This document shows positions 1-6,089 of a stretch of DNA of 15,288 bases, piece after piece. Position 1 is the stretch's first letter; each line of letters starts with the position of its first letter. This stretch comes from JBOGWP01 sp050693875 (lineage in GTDB: Bacteria; Actinomycetota; CADDZG01; JAHWKV01; JBOGWP01): NCBI GenBank assembly GCA_050693875.1, contig JBOGWP010000053.1, positions 1-15,288 of the forward strand, in the 5' to 3' direction. The translations under genes were made by a program, and so were the position numbers. The notes under the pieces are model-generated. The model was given only the letters and a program-made list of their open reading frames with translations, searched no databases and was not told where the DNA came from.

Positions 1-1
1 C

Positions 2-261
2 AAGTGGAACAAGATCGAGCACCGCCTCTTCAGCCACATCTCGATGAACTGGCGGGGCCGACCGCTCACGAGCCATGAGGTAATCGTGGACCTGATCGCG
101 GCGACGAGCACTCGCTGCGGGCTCAAGATCCGTGCCGAGCTCGACCGCGGCGACTACCCGAAAGGAACGAAGATCAGCGACAAGGAGCTTGCCGCGCTTC
201 CCGTCGACAAGCATGAGTTCCGGGGGGGTGGAACTACACCATTTGCCCGCGCTCCCTCTGA
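2..261 (+). mobile_element. ISAzo13-like transposase, 3' fragment with one frameshift
   Basis: The 5' end lies outside the window. The frame open from base 2 reads KWNKIEHRLFSHISMNWRGR, followed by PLTSHEVIVDLIAATSTRCGLKIRAELD. This matches my memory of the C-terminal part of ISAzo13-family (Rhodopirellula-type) DDE transposases, including the KWNxIEHRLFS motif that carries the last acidic catalytic residue. The family normally ends in a motif like HxFHGxWNYTI. Here that ending is split: HEFRG is in the first frame, and WNYTICPRSL with a stop at 259-261 is in another. The break falls in the run of seven G at 222-228, where one more G would restore the frame. The bases after the stop (262-295) probably hold the right end of the element, but the left end is not present, so terminal repeats cannot be checked. 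Confidence 0.8.
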
Positions 262-300
262 GTTACACGGGAGTAATTTTGCGGGGAGCCCTTAGCAAGT

Positions 301-906
301 ATGAGGGATCTCAGCGCAACGAAACTCGCGATCCTCAAGGCGGCCGAGGCGTTGTTCGCCGAGCGGAGGCTACGAGGCCACCTCCGTGCAGGAGATCGCC
401 GCAGCTGCGGGGGTCTCGCGGGGAATGCTCGGCTACGCCTTCGGCTCCAAGCGCGAGCTGTACGAGGCGGTGCTGGAAGGCGCCTTCGCCGAGCCGCGGG
501 GTCGTCGCAAAGGTCGTGGAGGGAGATGCAGCGCCGACGACCCGGAAGGCGCGCTTCGGGCCGGCATCGAGTCGTACATCGACTTTCTGGCCGAGCACCC
601 CCACCTACGTGCAGTTGCTCCAGCGCGCCGCGCTCGACGGGTCGGAGGTGGGGGCCGTGGAGGTCGCCGAGGCCCTCGGCGAGGGGCTCGCTCGGCGAGC
701 TACTTCCTCGAGGCCGCCGGGTTTCGAGCGCTCGATCCCAGGCAGCTTGTCGCCCTGTGCTTCGTTCCGCTCGCCCACGAGCACACCCTGCTTCGTCCCC
801 TGGGCTGGATGCCGGCGATCGGGCCTTCCTGGCGGAACGGAAGGCACACGTCATCGACCTTCTGCCTCACGGCCTCCTCACCTCGGGGAGGGGCGGGGCG
901 AAGTGA
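301..906 (+). pseudogene. TetR-family transcriptional regulator, frameshifted
   Basis: The start ATG at 301 gives MRDLSATKLAILKAAEALFA. A frame change near base 367 (one extra A) continues it as RGYEATSVQEIAAAAGVSRG, then MLGYAFGSKRELYEAVLEGAFAE. This is a complete TetR N-terminal helix-turn-helix. The ligand-binding half is scattered over all three frames: DDPEGALRAGIESYIDFLAEHP to about 600, TYVQLLQRAALDGSEVGAVE from there to about 690, SYFLEAAGFRALDPRQLVAL to about 805, then LDAGDRAFLAERKAHVIDLL to the stop at 904-906. About six indels are needed; one sits in the C run at 597-601. Joined up, the length (about 200 residues) is normal for TetR. It lies 39 bases after the transposase stop, so the insertion sequence abuts or replaces its promoter. 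The target gene is unknown. It may be a true pseudogene or a functional gene with consensus errors. Confidence 0.75.
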
Positions 907-946
907 GCTCGCCGGCGTTCCGGCTCGCGAGCTGTTCGGTCTCGCC

Positions 947-1385
947 CTACGCCTCGAGCGTCTCCAGGAGCCCGGCGAAGGTTCCATCCGGGTCGTGGAG
1001 CGCCACATCCCTCGGCGGACCACGGCCGCCGTTCCGGGATCCGCGGGGTCCGTTCGGGCCCATGTCGGCGCGACGAAACCGAGGTCGAGTTCGAACCCCG
1101 ACGCGACGGACCCGCCGCTCCGTCAAGGGTCCCCACTGCTCGTCGCAGGAGGACGGCGCCGAGCCCGAACACCCCTGAGCCAGTCGTCGGCATGCGTGTA
1201 CCGGGACGGGTCCTCAGTGAGGATCACGAGATCGAGATCGGAGTCCGCGCGGGCCTCTCCACGCGCCCACGACCCGACGATTGCGACTCCGCAGACGTCC
1301 GGCCGCGGGCCCACGCCGCCACGCCCACTCGAACCGTCCCCACCACGTGCCCCCGGGCTTCGTCGAGGAATGTCGCCTCCTCCAT
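947..1385 (-). pseudogene. Small nucleotidyltransferase-domain protein, frameshifted
   Basis: On the minus strand, ATG at 1385 gives MEEATFLDEARGHVVGTVRV. In a second frame (about 1310 to 1180) it continues as RPDVCGVAIVGSWARGEARA and DSDLDLVILTEDP. GSWARGxAxxDSDLDL is the GSxxxG...DxD signature of the polymerase-beta-like nucleotidyltransferase superfamily (MNT type), whose two Asp residues bind the catalytic metal. Further pieces follow in other frames: DEQWGPLTERRVRR, FELDLGFVAPTWA, and finally LHDPDGTFAGLLETLEA with stop TAG at 947-949. The reconstructed protein has about 145 residues. At least four indels break it. It lies 36 bases downstream of dnaB on the same strand and converges on the TetR gene. 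Substrate cannot be told; such proteins include antibiotic adenylyltransferases and toxin-antitoxin MNT partners. No HEPN partner gene is visible. Confidence 0.65.
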
Positions 1386-1421
1386 CGTCGCCGACCCCTC
1401 GTCCGTCTCACCGTCCCCCGC

Positions 1422-4067
1422 CTACATCCCGCGGGCGAGGTTGGCGAACTTCGTGTAGTGGTCGAGGAAGGCGAGCTCGAGCTTGCCGATCGGCCCGTTA
1501 CGATGCTTCGCGATGTGAATCTCGGCGATCCCCTTCTGTGCGGTGTCGGGGTTGTAGACCTCATCTCTGTAGATGAACATCACGAGGTCGGCGTCTTGCT
1601 CGATGCTGTTTTCAACGATGATTCCGTCAGCGATGAAATTGTGCGTGCTGGGGACGGTCGCATCGAAGACCGGCTCGTCACCCAACGATTCGATATCGAT
1701 GACCTCATCCCAGAAGACGTCAGATTGAGCCAATCGAAATAGGTCGCCTTCCGAGAAGTAGTTTGCGAACCGCTCAAGCAGCTCACGCGAGACTGAGGTC
1801 TCTGTCTTGATGGCGGCTCCTGCGCCTCGCTCAACTTGAGAGAGGGAAAGCCCGCCGGCATTGGTGAGCGCCCTGACTCGTTCCCATGCTGCGGGAGGCA
1901 CCGTGTCGTGATGCGCCTTGGGGGTGGATACCTCAATACGAGCGCGGATGGCCTCAACCCCAGGGGCGCGTGGCCCAAAGCCTCCGACCAGTTCGACAAA
2001 GCGCCGGAGGTGAGCCGATTGCCCAACAAATACTTGGTAGGCAACTCGATAGCCGCGCTTGCGGTTAGAGCGAATTCGAGCAACGACGCCGAGTCTCAGC
2101 AGCAAATGCGCGACGTCATCCGCGAGCCGTTTGCTGGTAGTCGCGTAAAACACAGTGGGAGCTCTCCCCGACGAGCTTCTCTGCAAGCTCGCGTGCCCGT
2201 CGGTTGCCCAGAGGTGACGAAGGAACAAAGCAATCTGCCGATTACTCAGAGAGAAGACCTCCTGTGGCACGAACTTCTCGTATGACCGCTTCCCATACAG
2301 CTCGAGGTCGTCCAGCCATTGGACTATCGGATTGCGCGTCCCCCGCGCCACACGGGAGGCCGCCGGTAGATATAGGTGGAACCAGCCCTCCTGACGGACT
2401 TCTCGGGCGCAGACGCCGAATGCCTTCGCCGCTTGACGTACGGCTTCGAGGTTGGCCCGGTTGTTGTTGGTGTAGTGGAGCGGCTGTCTCTCGACGAAGC
2501 AGCCGTCGCCGATCAGGTGAGCCAGCAAGACCACAAGGTCGTCAGGCCACTCGACTGCGTTCAGATGCTCAGGAATCGATCTGGGGATGGCGAGCCGTTC
2601 TCCCGTCGACAACTCGTCGAGTGGACGCCATCCGTCGAAGGTCAGAAAAGGATGATTGGCGCTCGCCTTGATCTCCCTCCCCGACCGTAGTTTCATCCGA
2701 AAGACCCGTTTGATACCACTGCAGAAGACGTGGGTCATCGTGCCGCGGACGATCTTCAGGTCCTCATTCACAGTCCACACGGGGATATCGCGTTCACCCT
2801 TCGAGCAGAGCTCGCCCATCTCCACCCATTGCCCGGTGTCGGCGCGGAGCAGACGGGTATCGGCGGTCAGGCACCCGCTCTCTCTCAGGTCGGCGAGCAG
2901 AGGGCGCTTGTCGGCCCGGTACTCGACGTTTCTCGAGAGCTGGCTCACCGCGATCACGGGCACCTCGAGGTCGCGGGCCAGGATCTTGAGTGAGCGGGAG
3001 ATCTCCGAGACCTCCTGCACGCGGTTGTCGGAATGCCGAAGCGCCTGCATGAGCTGAAGGTAGTCGACGATCACCAGGCCGAGGCCGCTCTTCGACGCGA
3101 GGCGGCGACACTTCGCTCGCATCTCCATGATCGTGACGTTGGGCGTGTCGTCGATGAAGATCGGCGCTTCGGCAAGACGCCCGAGCGCATGGGCGAGCTT
3201 CGGCCAGTCCGAGTCGGAGAGGGCCCCGCGGCGCAGCCGGTTCGAGTCGACGCGGGCCTCGGCGCACATGAGTCGCTGGACCAGCTCCATCTTCGACATC
3301 TCGAGCGAGAAGATGACCACCGGCGTCTGGGTGCTCACGGCGCAGTGCTGGGCCATCGACACCGCGAGGCTGGACTTCCCCATCGAAGGGCGTGCGGCGA
3401 CGATGATCAGGTTGGAGGGCTGCAGCCCGGCGGTGAGCTCGTCGAGGTCGTGGAATCCGGTGGCGAGGCCGGTGATCGAGGACCCTCGCTCGGCGAGCTT
3501 CTCGACAAGCTCCATGTTCTCGGTGAGCAGGTCGCGAATCGGCCGGAAGTCCTCGGACACGCGACGGTGCGTGACCTGGTAGACGAGGTCCTCGGCAAGG
3601 TCAACGGCGTGTTCCACGTCGTCGGGTACGCCGTAGGCAACGTCGGAGATGGTCGAGGCGGCTTCGATGAGCCGTCGGAGCACGGCGTGATCGCCGACGA
3701 TCCGGGCGTAGTGCGTTGCCGACCCCGGGGTCGGCACCGAGGAGACGAGCGTGAAGATGAAGGACTTGCCCCCGATCTCCTCGAGGGTGCCCCGCCGGCG
3801 GAGCTCCTCGGGGAGGGTGACCGCGTCCACCGGCTCGCCGCGGGCGTAGAGGTCGAGCATTGCCTGGAACGCCTCGGTATGGGCGGGCTTGTAGAAGTCG
3901 TTCGGCCCGACGACCTCGAGGACGTTGGCAATGGCCTGCCGGGAGAGGAGGCAGGCACCGAGGACCGACTCCTCCGCTTCGAGGTTGTGCGGGGGTAGCC
4001 GGACCGAGCCCGGCCCGTCTGCCGTGGGCCGAGCGGGGCGCAAGGTCGTTCCGCGTCGCTCGAACAT
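1422..4067 (-). CDS. dnaB: Replicative DNA helicase DnaB with in-frame intein
   Basis: DnaB is the hexameric 5'-3' helicase that unwinds DNA at the replication fork and recruits primase. The primary product has 881 residues, and removing the 422-residue intein leaves 459, the normal size. The start is ATG 4067 (MFERRGTTLRPARPTADGPG), with GAGGG five bases upstream; the frame stays open to 4187 but has no ribosome site there. The N-terminal domain starts with RLPPHNLEAEESVLGACLLS. Walker A is ARPSMGKSSLA (residues 225-235), and the Walker B region is LVIVDYLQLM (331-340). The C-terminal extein runs SIEQDADLVMFIYRDEVYNP to HRNGPIGKLELAFLDHYTKFANLARGM (split here for length: HRNGPIGKLELAFLDH, YTKFANLARGM). 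A 351-base gap separates it from rplI, so it probably has its own promoter. No frameshift is seen, so splicing should restore a working helicase. Confidence 0.95.
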   Translation of the reverse strand: MFERRGTTLRPARPTADGPGSVRLPPHNLEAEESVLGACLLSRQAIANVLEVVGPNDFYKPAHTEAFQAMLDLYARGEPVDAVTLPEELRRRGTLEEIGGKSFIFTLVSSVPTPGSATHYARIVGDHAVLRRLIEAASTISDVAYGVPDDVEHAVDLAEDLVYQVTHRRVSEDFRPIRDLLTENMELVEKLAERGSSITGLATGFHDLDELTAGLQPSNLIIVAARPSMGKSSLAVSMAQHCAVSTQTPVVIFSLEMSKMELVQRLMCAEARVDSNRLRRGALSDSDWPKLAHALGRLAEAPIFIDDTPNVTIMEMRAKCRRLASKSGLGLVIVDYLQLMQALRHSDNRVQEVSEISRSLKILARDLEVPVIAVSQLSRNVEYRADKRPLLADLRESGCLTADTRLLRADTGQWVEMGELCSKGERDIPVWTVNEDLKIVRGTMTHVFCSGIKRVFRMKLRSGREIKASANHPFLTFDGWRPLDELSTGERLAIPRSIPEHLNAVEWPDDLVVLLAHLIGDGCFVERQPLHYTNNNRANLEAVRQAAKAFGVCAREVRQEGWFHLYLPAASRVARGTRNPIVQWLDDLELYGKRSYEKFVPQEVFSLSNRQIALFLRHLWATDGHASLQRSSSGRAPTVFYATTSKRLADDVAHLLLRLGVVARIRSNRKRGYRVAYQVFVGQSAHLRRFVELVGGFGPRAPGVEAIRARIEVSTPKAHHDTVPPAAWERVRALTNAGGLSLSQVERGAGAAIKTETSVSRELLERFANYFSEGDLFRLAQSDVFWDEVIDIESLGDEPVFDATVPSTHNFIADGIIVENSIEQDADLVMFIYRDEVYNPDTAQKGIAEIHIAKHRNGPIGKLELAFLDHYTKFANLARGM
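1608..2873 (-). other. Intein with LAGLIDADG homing endonuclease inside DnaB
   Basis: A 422-residue intein lies between RESG and SIEQD of DnaB, the same site as the Synechocystis Ssp DnaB intein. It starts with Cys (CLTADTRLLRADTGQWVEMG, block A). Block B is SANHPFLTFDGW (intein residues about 71-82) with the conserved His. The central part carries two endonuclease motifs, LAHLIGDGC (about 117-125) and LRHLWATDGH (about 218-227), each with the expected Asp. Block F is VFDATVPSTHNFIADG (about 402-417). The last residues are IIVEN, with Asn422 and then Ser as the +1 nucleophile. The usual penultimate His is Glu here. Hand counts of sampled 60-base lines give 47-60% GC inside the intein against 58-80% in the flanking helicase sequence, which suggests acquisition by homing from a lower-GC source. 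Confidence 0.93.
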
Positions 4068-4136
4068 CCGTTCCCTCTGCACTCTAGCGGCAGCTGGTGA
4101 CAGAGCCGGGGTTTTCGGAAGCCTGGGGACAGACGC

Positions 4137-4222
4137 TCGTCCACAGGAACGACGCTGGAGGATCCACGAGGACTGCCGGATCTCCACAGTGAACCCACAC
4201 CTTGTTCACGGGAATATCCACA
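4137..4222. promoter_or_regulatory. Cluster of DnaA-box-like sites upstream of dnaB
   Basis: Two 9-mers match the DnaA box TT(A/G)TCCACA at 8 of 9 bases: TCGTCCACA at 4137-4145 and ATATCCACA at 4214-4222. Weaker relatives lie between them: ATCTCCACA at 4180-4188, TTGTTCACG at 4202-4210 and GGATCCACG at 4160-4168. All lie in the 351-base gene-free interval 4068-4418, in front of dnaB. A TA-rich patch (ctatatatg) follows at 4252-4260. The cluster may regulate dnaB through DnaA or form part of a replication origin. dnaA and dnaN are not in the window, so an origin call is not supported. Apart from these sites and the inverted repeat at 4344-4360, I see nothing else in this interval. Confidence 0.4.
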
Positions 4223-4343
4223 ACATCTAGGGTTTCACCCGCCATAGGGCGCTATATATGGGCTTCGGCGACCCACATGTCAATAGTCCTGACGGCCTGG
4301 TTGGGCACTGGCCGTCACGTTCGGGCCCGCTGGGCATGGCGCG

Positions 4344-4360
4344 ATCCGGCGCGGCCGGAT
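4344..4360 (-). terminator. Inverted repeat downstream of rplI, possible terminator
   Basis: ATCCGGC-GCG-GCCGGAT is a perfect 7-bp stem with a 3-base loop. It starts about 58 bases past the rplI stop in the transcription direction. There is no T tract after it on the minus strand, so an intrinsic terminator is only a weak reading. Confidence 0.25.
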
Positions 4361-4418
4361 GCCGGCCGTTGGCACCGGGGTTGCGTTCGCCCCCATCGTA
4401 AGCAGGGCGGCCCCCGGT

Positions 4419-4868
4419 TCAGTCGATAGGGACGACCTCGACGGAGCCGAGGGCGGTCACATCCGGGCGGAGATGCACGGAGAACTCGTGCACGCCCAAG
4501 GAGCGCACGGGCTCCCCAACATGGATCTTGCGCCGGTCGACCTCCTCGCCGAGTGACTCCTCGAGCCGGTCGGCGATGTCGCTGGTGGTGACCGATCCGA
4601 ACAGGTGGCCCTCCTCCCCTGCCCGGGCGGCGATCACGAGCTTCGCCCGGGCGATCCGGCCCGCCAAATCCTCGGCGGAACGACGGTCGCGGTTCTCCCC
4701 CTCTTCGCGAGCCCGCCGCATCGTCTCGGCCTGCTTGATCGTTCCCTGGGTGGCCTGCAGGCCCAGCTTTTTGGGGAGCAGGAAGTTCCGTGCGTAGCCC
4801 GAGGCGACCTCGACGATGTCGCCCTTGCGGCCGAGGCCCTCGACGTCTGCGCTCAGGACGAGCTTCAT
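4419..4868 (-). CDS. rplI: Large-subunit ribosomal protein bL9
   Basis: This is a full-length bL9 of 149 residues, which binds 23S rRNA at the base of the L1 stalk. The N-terminal domain MKLVLSADVEGLGRKGDIVE and VASGYARNFLLPKKLG hold the family signature (G-x-G-x...VxxGYxRN(F/Y)LxP). It is followed by the long connecting helix (about residues 40-75) and the C-terminal domain, with LFGSVTTSDIADRLEE (about 90-105). The start ATG overlaps the rpsR stop in an ATGA tetranucleotide, so translation is probably coupled. It is the last gene of the rpsF-ssb-rpsR-rplI run. No oddities were seen. Confidence 0.97.
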   Translation of the reverse strand: MKLVLSADVEGLGRKGDIVEVASGYARNFLLPKKLGLQATQGTIKQAETMRRAREEGENRDRRSAEDLAGRIARAKLVIAARAGEEGHLFGSVTTSDIADRLEESLGEEVDRRKIHVGEPVRSLGVHEFSVHLRPDVTALGSVEVVPID

Positions 4869-5119
4869 CGCATCACGTAGGGGAGCAGGGCGACCTCGCG
4901 TGCGTTCTTGATCGCGGTTGCCACCTCCCGTTGATGCTGCGAGCAGGTCCCGGTCACGCGACGGGCCCGGATCTTCCCGCGGTCGGAGACGAACTTGCGA
5001 AGCATGGAGATGTCTTTGAAGTCCACGTACGCCACCCGCTCCCTGCAGAAGTAGCAGATCTTCTTCCGCTGGGGCCTCGACGGCTTTGCCGAACCTCCCC
5101 GTTGATCTTTACGCGCCAC
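4865..5119 (-). CDS. rpsR: Small-subunit ribosomal protein bS18, zinc-binding form
   Basis: The 84-residue bS18 binds next to bS6 on the platform of the 30S subunit. The core reads KKICYFCRERVAYVDFKDIS, then RGKIRARRVTGTCSQHQREV and NAREVALLPYV. Cys22, Cys25, Cys59 and His62 form the CxxC...CxxH pattern of the zinc-holding (C+) paralogue type. The start is GTG at 5119, preceded by GAGGTGA nine bases upstream, which lies inside the end of ssb; the two genes overlap by 11 bases. At the other end it overlaps rplI by four bases. Many actinobacteria keep a second, zinc-free copy elsewhere that is used under zinc limitation (family knowledge); this window cannot show whether one exists here. Confidence 0.96.
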   Translation of the reverse strand: MARKDQRGGSAKPSRPQRKKICYFCRERVAYVDFKDISMLRKFVSDRGKIRARRVTGTCSQHQREVATAIKNAREVALLPYVMR

Positions 5120-5534
5120 TGTTCGCGGTCACCTCGCTTGGGTCGGAGGGTGCCTCGGTGTTCCACTCGCCGGGGCCCCCACGGGTTGTTTTCGTGATCT
5201 GGGCGGTCGCCCAGCGAAGGGACGGCCCCACCTCGTCGGCCTCGATCTCGACCACCGTGCGCCGCTGCCCCTCCTCCGTCTCCCACGAACGGGACTGGAG
5301 GCGGCCGGTCACCACCACTCGGGACCCGGTGGTGAGCGACTCGGCAATATTCTCCGCCAGCTGGCGCCAGGCGTTGACGTTGAAGAAGTCCGTCTGCTCG
5401 ACGCGCTCGCCGCTCCGGTTCGTGTACGAGCGGTTGACCGCGATCCCGAACTTCGCCACCGCCGAACCCGACGGGGTGTAGCGCAGCTCGGGCTCACGGG
5501 TCAGGTTCCCCACGACCGTCACTGTGTTGGACAT
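5109..5534 (-). CDS. ssb: Single-stranded DNA-binding protein without acidic C-terminal tip
   Basis: SSB coats single-stranded DNA in replication and repair. The OB fold fills residues 1 to about 112: MSNTVTVVGNLTREPELRYT, VAKFGIAVNRSY, QTDFFNVNAWRQLAENIAES, GSRVVVTGRLQSRSWETEEG, VEIEADEVGPSLRWATAQI. The tail is only about 28 residues and ends SDPSEVTANSGA. It lacks the glycine-rich linker and the acidic D-D-x-(I/P)-P-F tip used to recruit partner proteins. The other two frames at the 3' end do not encode such a tip, so a simple frameshift does not explain it. The start ATG has an excellent ribosome site (AGGAGGTGG, six bases upstream). It lies between rpsF (36-base gap) and rpsR (11-base overlap), the classic position. 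Total length is 141 residues, shorter than the 160-180 common in actinobacteria. Confidence 0.95.
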   Translation of the reverse strand: MSNTVTVVGNLTREPELRYTPSGSAVAKFGIAVNRSYTNRSGERVEQTDFFNVNAWRQLAENIAESLTTGSRVVVTGRLQSRSWETEEGQRRTVVEIEADEVGPSLRWATAQITKTTRGGPGEWNTEAPSDPSEVTANSGA

Positions 5535-5570
5535 CTTTCCCCACCTCCTCCCGGTTTCCCGGGGCCGTCG

Positions 5571-5852
5571 TCAGGGCACGCGGACGATCTTCGCCCTGAC
5601 GTACTGCTCGCCGATCTCGAGCAGGCGGTCGAGCTCTGCGATCAGCCCGGGCTCCGCTTTGAAGTAGGCAACCACGTAGTGACCTTCGTTCAGGTGGTTG
5701 ATCTCGTAGCCGAGCCGCCGCCGCCCCCAGGTGTCGAGCTTCGTGACCTCGCCACGCGTCCCGATCGCCTTGGTGAAGCGTTCGACTGCCTGCTGGATGG
5801 ACTGCTGATCGAGCCGCGGGTCGACGACGACCACGGCTTCATAGTTGCGCAC
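5571..5852 (-). CDS. rpsF: Small-subunit ribosomal protein bS6
   Basis: The 93-residue bS6 is the partner of bS18 in 30S assembly. MRNYEAVVVVDPRLDQQSIQ, KLDTWGRRRLGYEINHLNEG and HYVVAYFKAEPGLIAELDRL show the family pattern. The start is GTG at 5852 with AGGAGGT six bases upstream. It is the first gene of the rpsF-ssb-rpsR-rplI run. No acidic C-terminal extension is present. Confidence 0.97.
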   Translation of the reverse strand: MRNYEAVVVVDPRLDQQSIQQAVERFTKAIGTRGEVTKLDTWGRRRLGYEINHLNEGHYVVAYFKAEPGLIAELDRLLEIGEQYVRAKIVRVP

Positions 5853-5936
5853 GGCGTACCTCCTCTGGACATCCGTCGGAGCGGAAGGCCCCCGGGGGGA
5901 AAGACCGGGAGCAGGAACTTGGCGCGAAGCCAGCGC

Positions 5937-5966
5937 ATGGTACCAGCGGTTTCGAGCGAGCGTCCA
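5937..5966 (-). promoter_or_regulatory. Candidate promoter of the rpsF operon
   Basis: On the minus strand, TGGACG (5966-5961) and TACCAT (5942-5937) sit 18 bases apart and about 85 bases before the rpsF start. They resemble -35 and -10 elements of a housekeeping sigma factor. The leader between here and rpsF holds small hairpins (TGGC-TTCGC-GCCA; CCCCC-CGGGGG), which could relate to bS6:bS18 autoregulation, but I could not match the known motif. The rest of the 237-base gap (5853-6089) shows nothing else. Confidence 0.35.
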
Positions 5967-6089
5967 CGGTGGCCACTATAGAGGTGGGGGATGACAGAAC
6001 GGCGCGCGTCCCCCGAGAAAGGCGCGGGGTCGGGAAGAAAACTTGCCGGTCGGGGCGACGAGGCCGCCGGCGCCCAGCCCGCCCGGCCT

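Noticed and set aside
3033..3998. Plus-strand open frame opposite the dnaB N-terminal half
   Set aside because: It is the antisense of conserved helicase motifs and has no independent start signal.
4068..4418. Replication origin upstream of dnaB
   Set aside because: DnaA-box-like sites are present, but there is no dnaA/dnaN neighbour and only a short TA-rich patch; reported only as a regulatory cluster.
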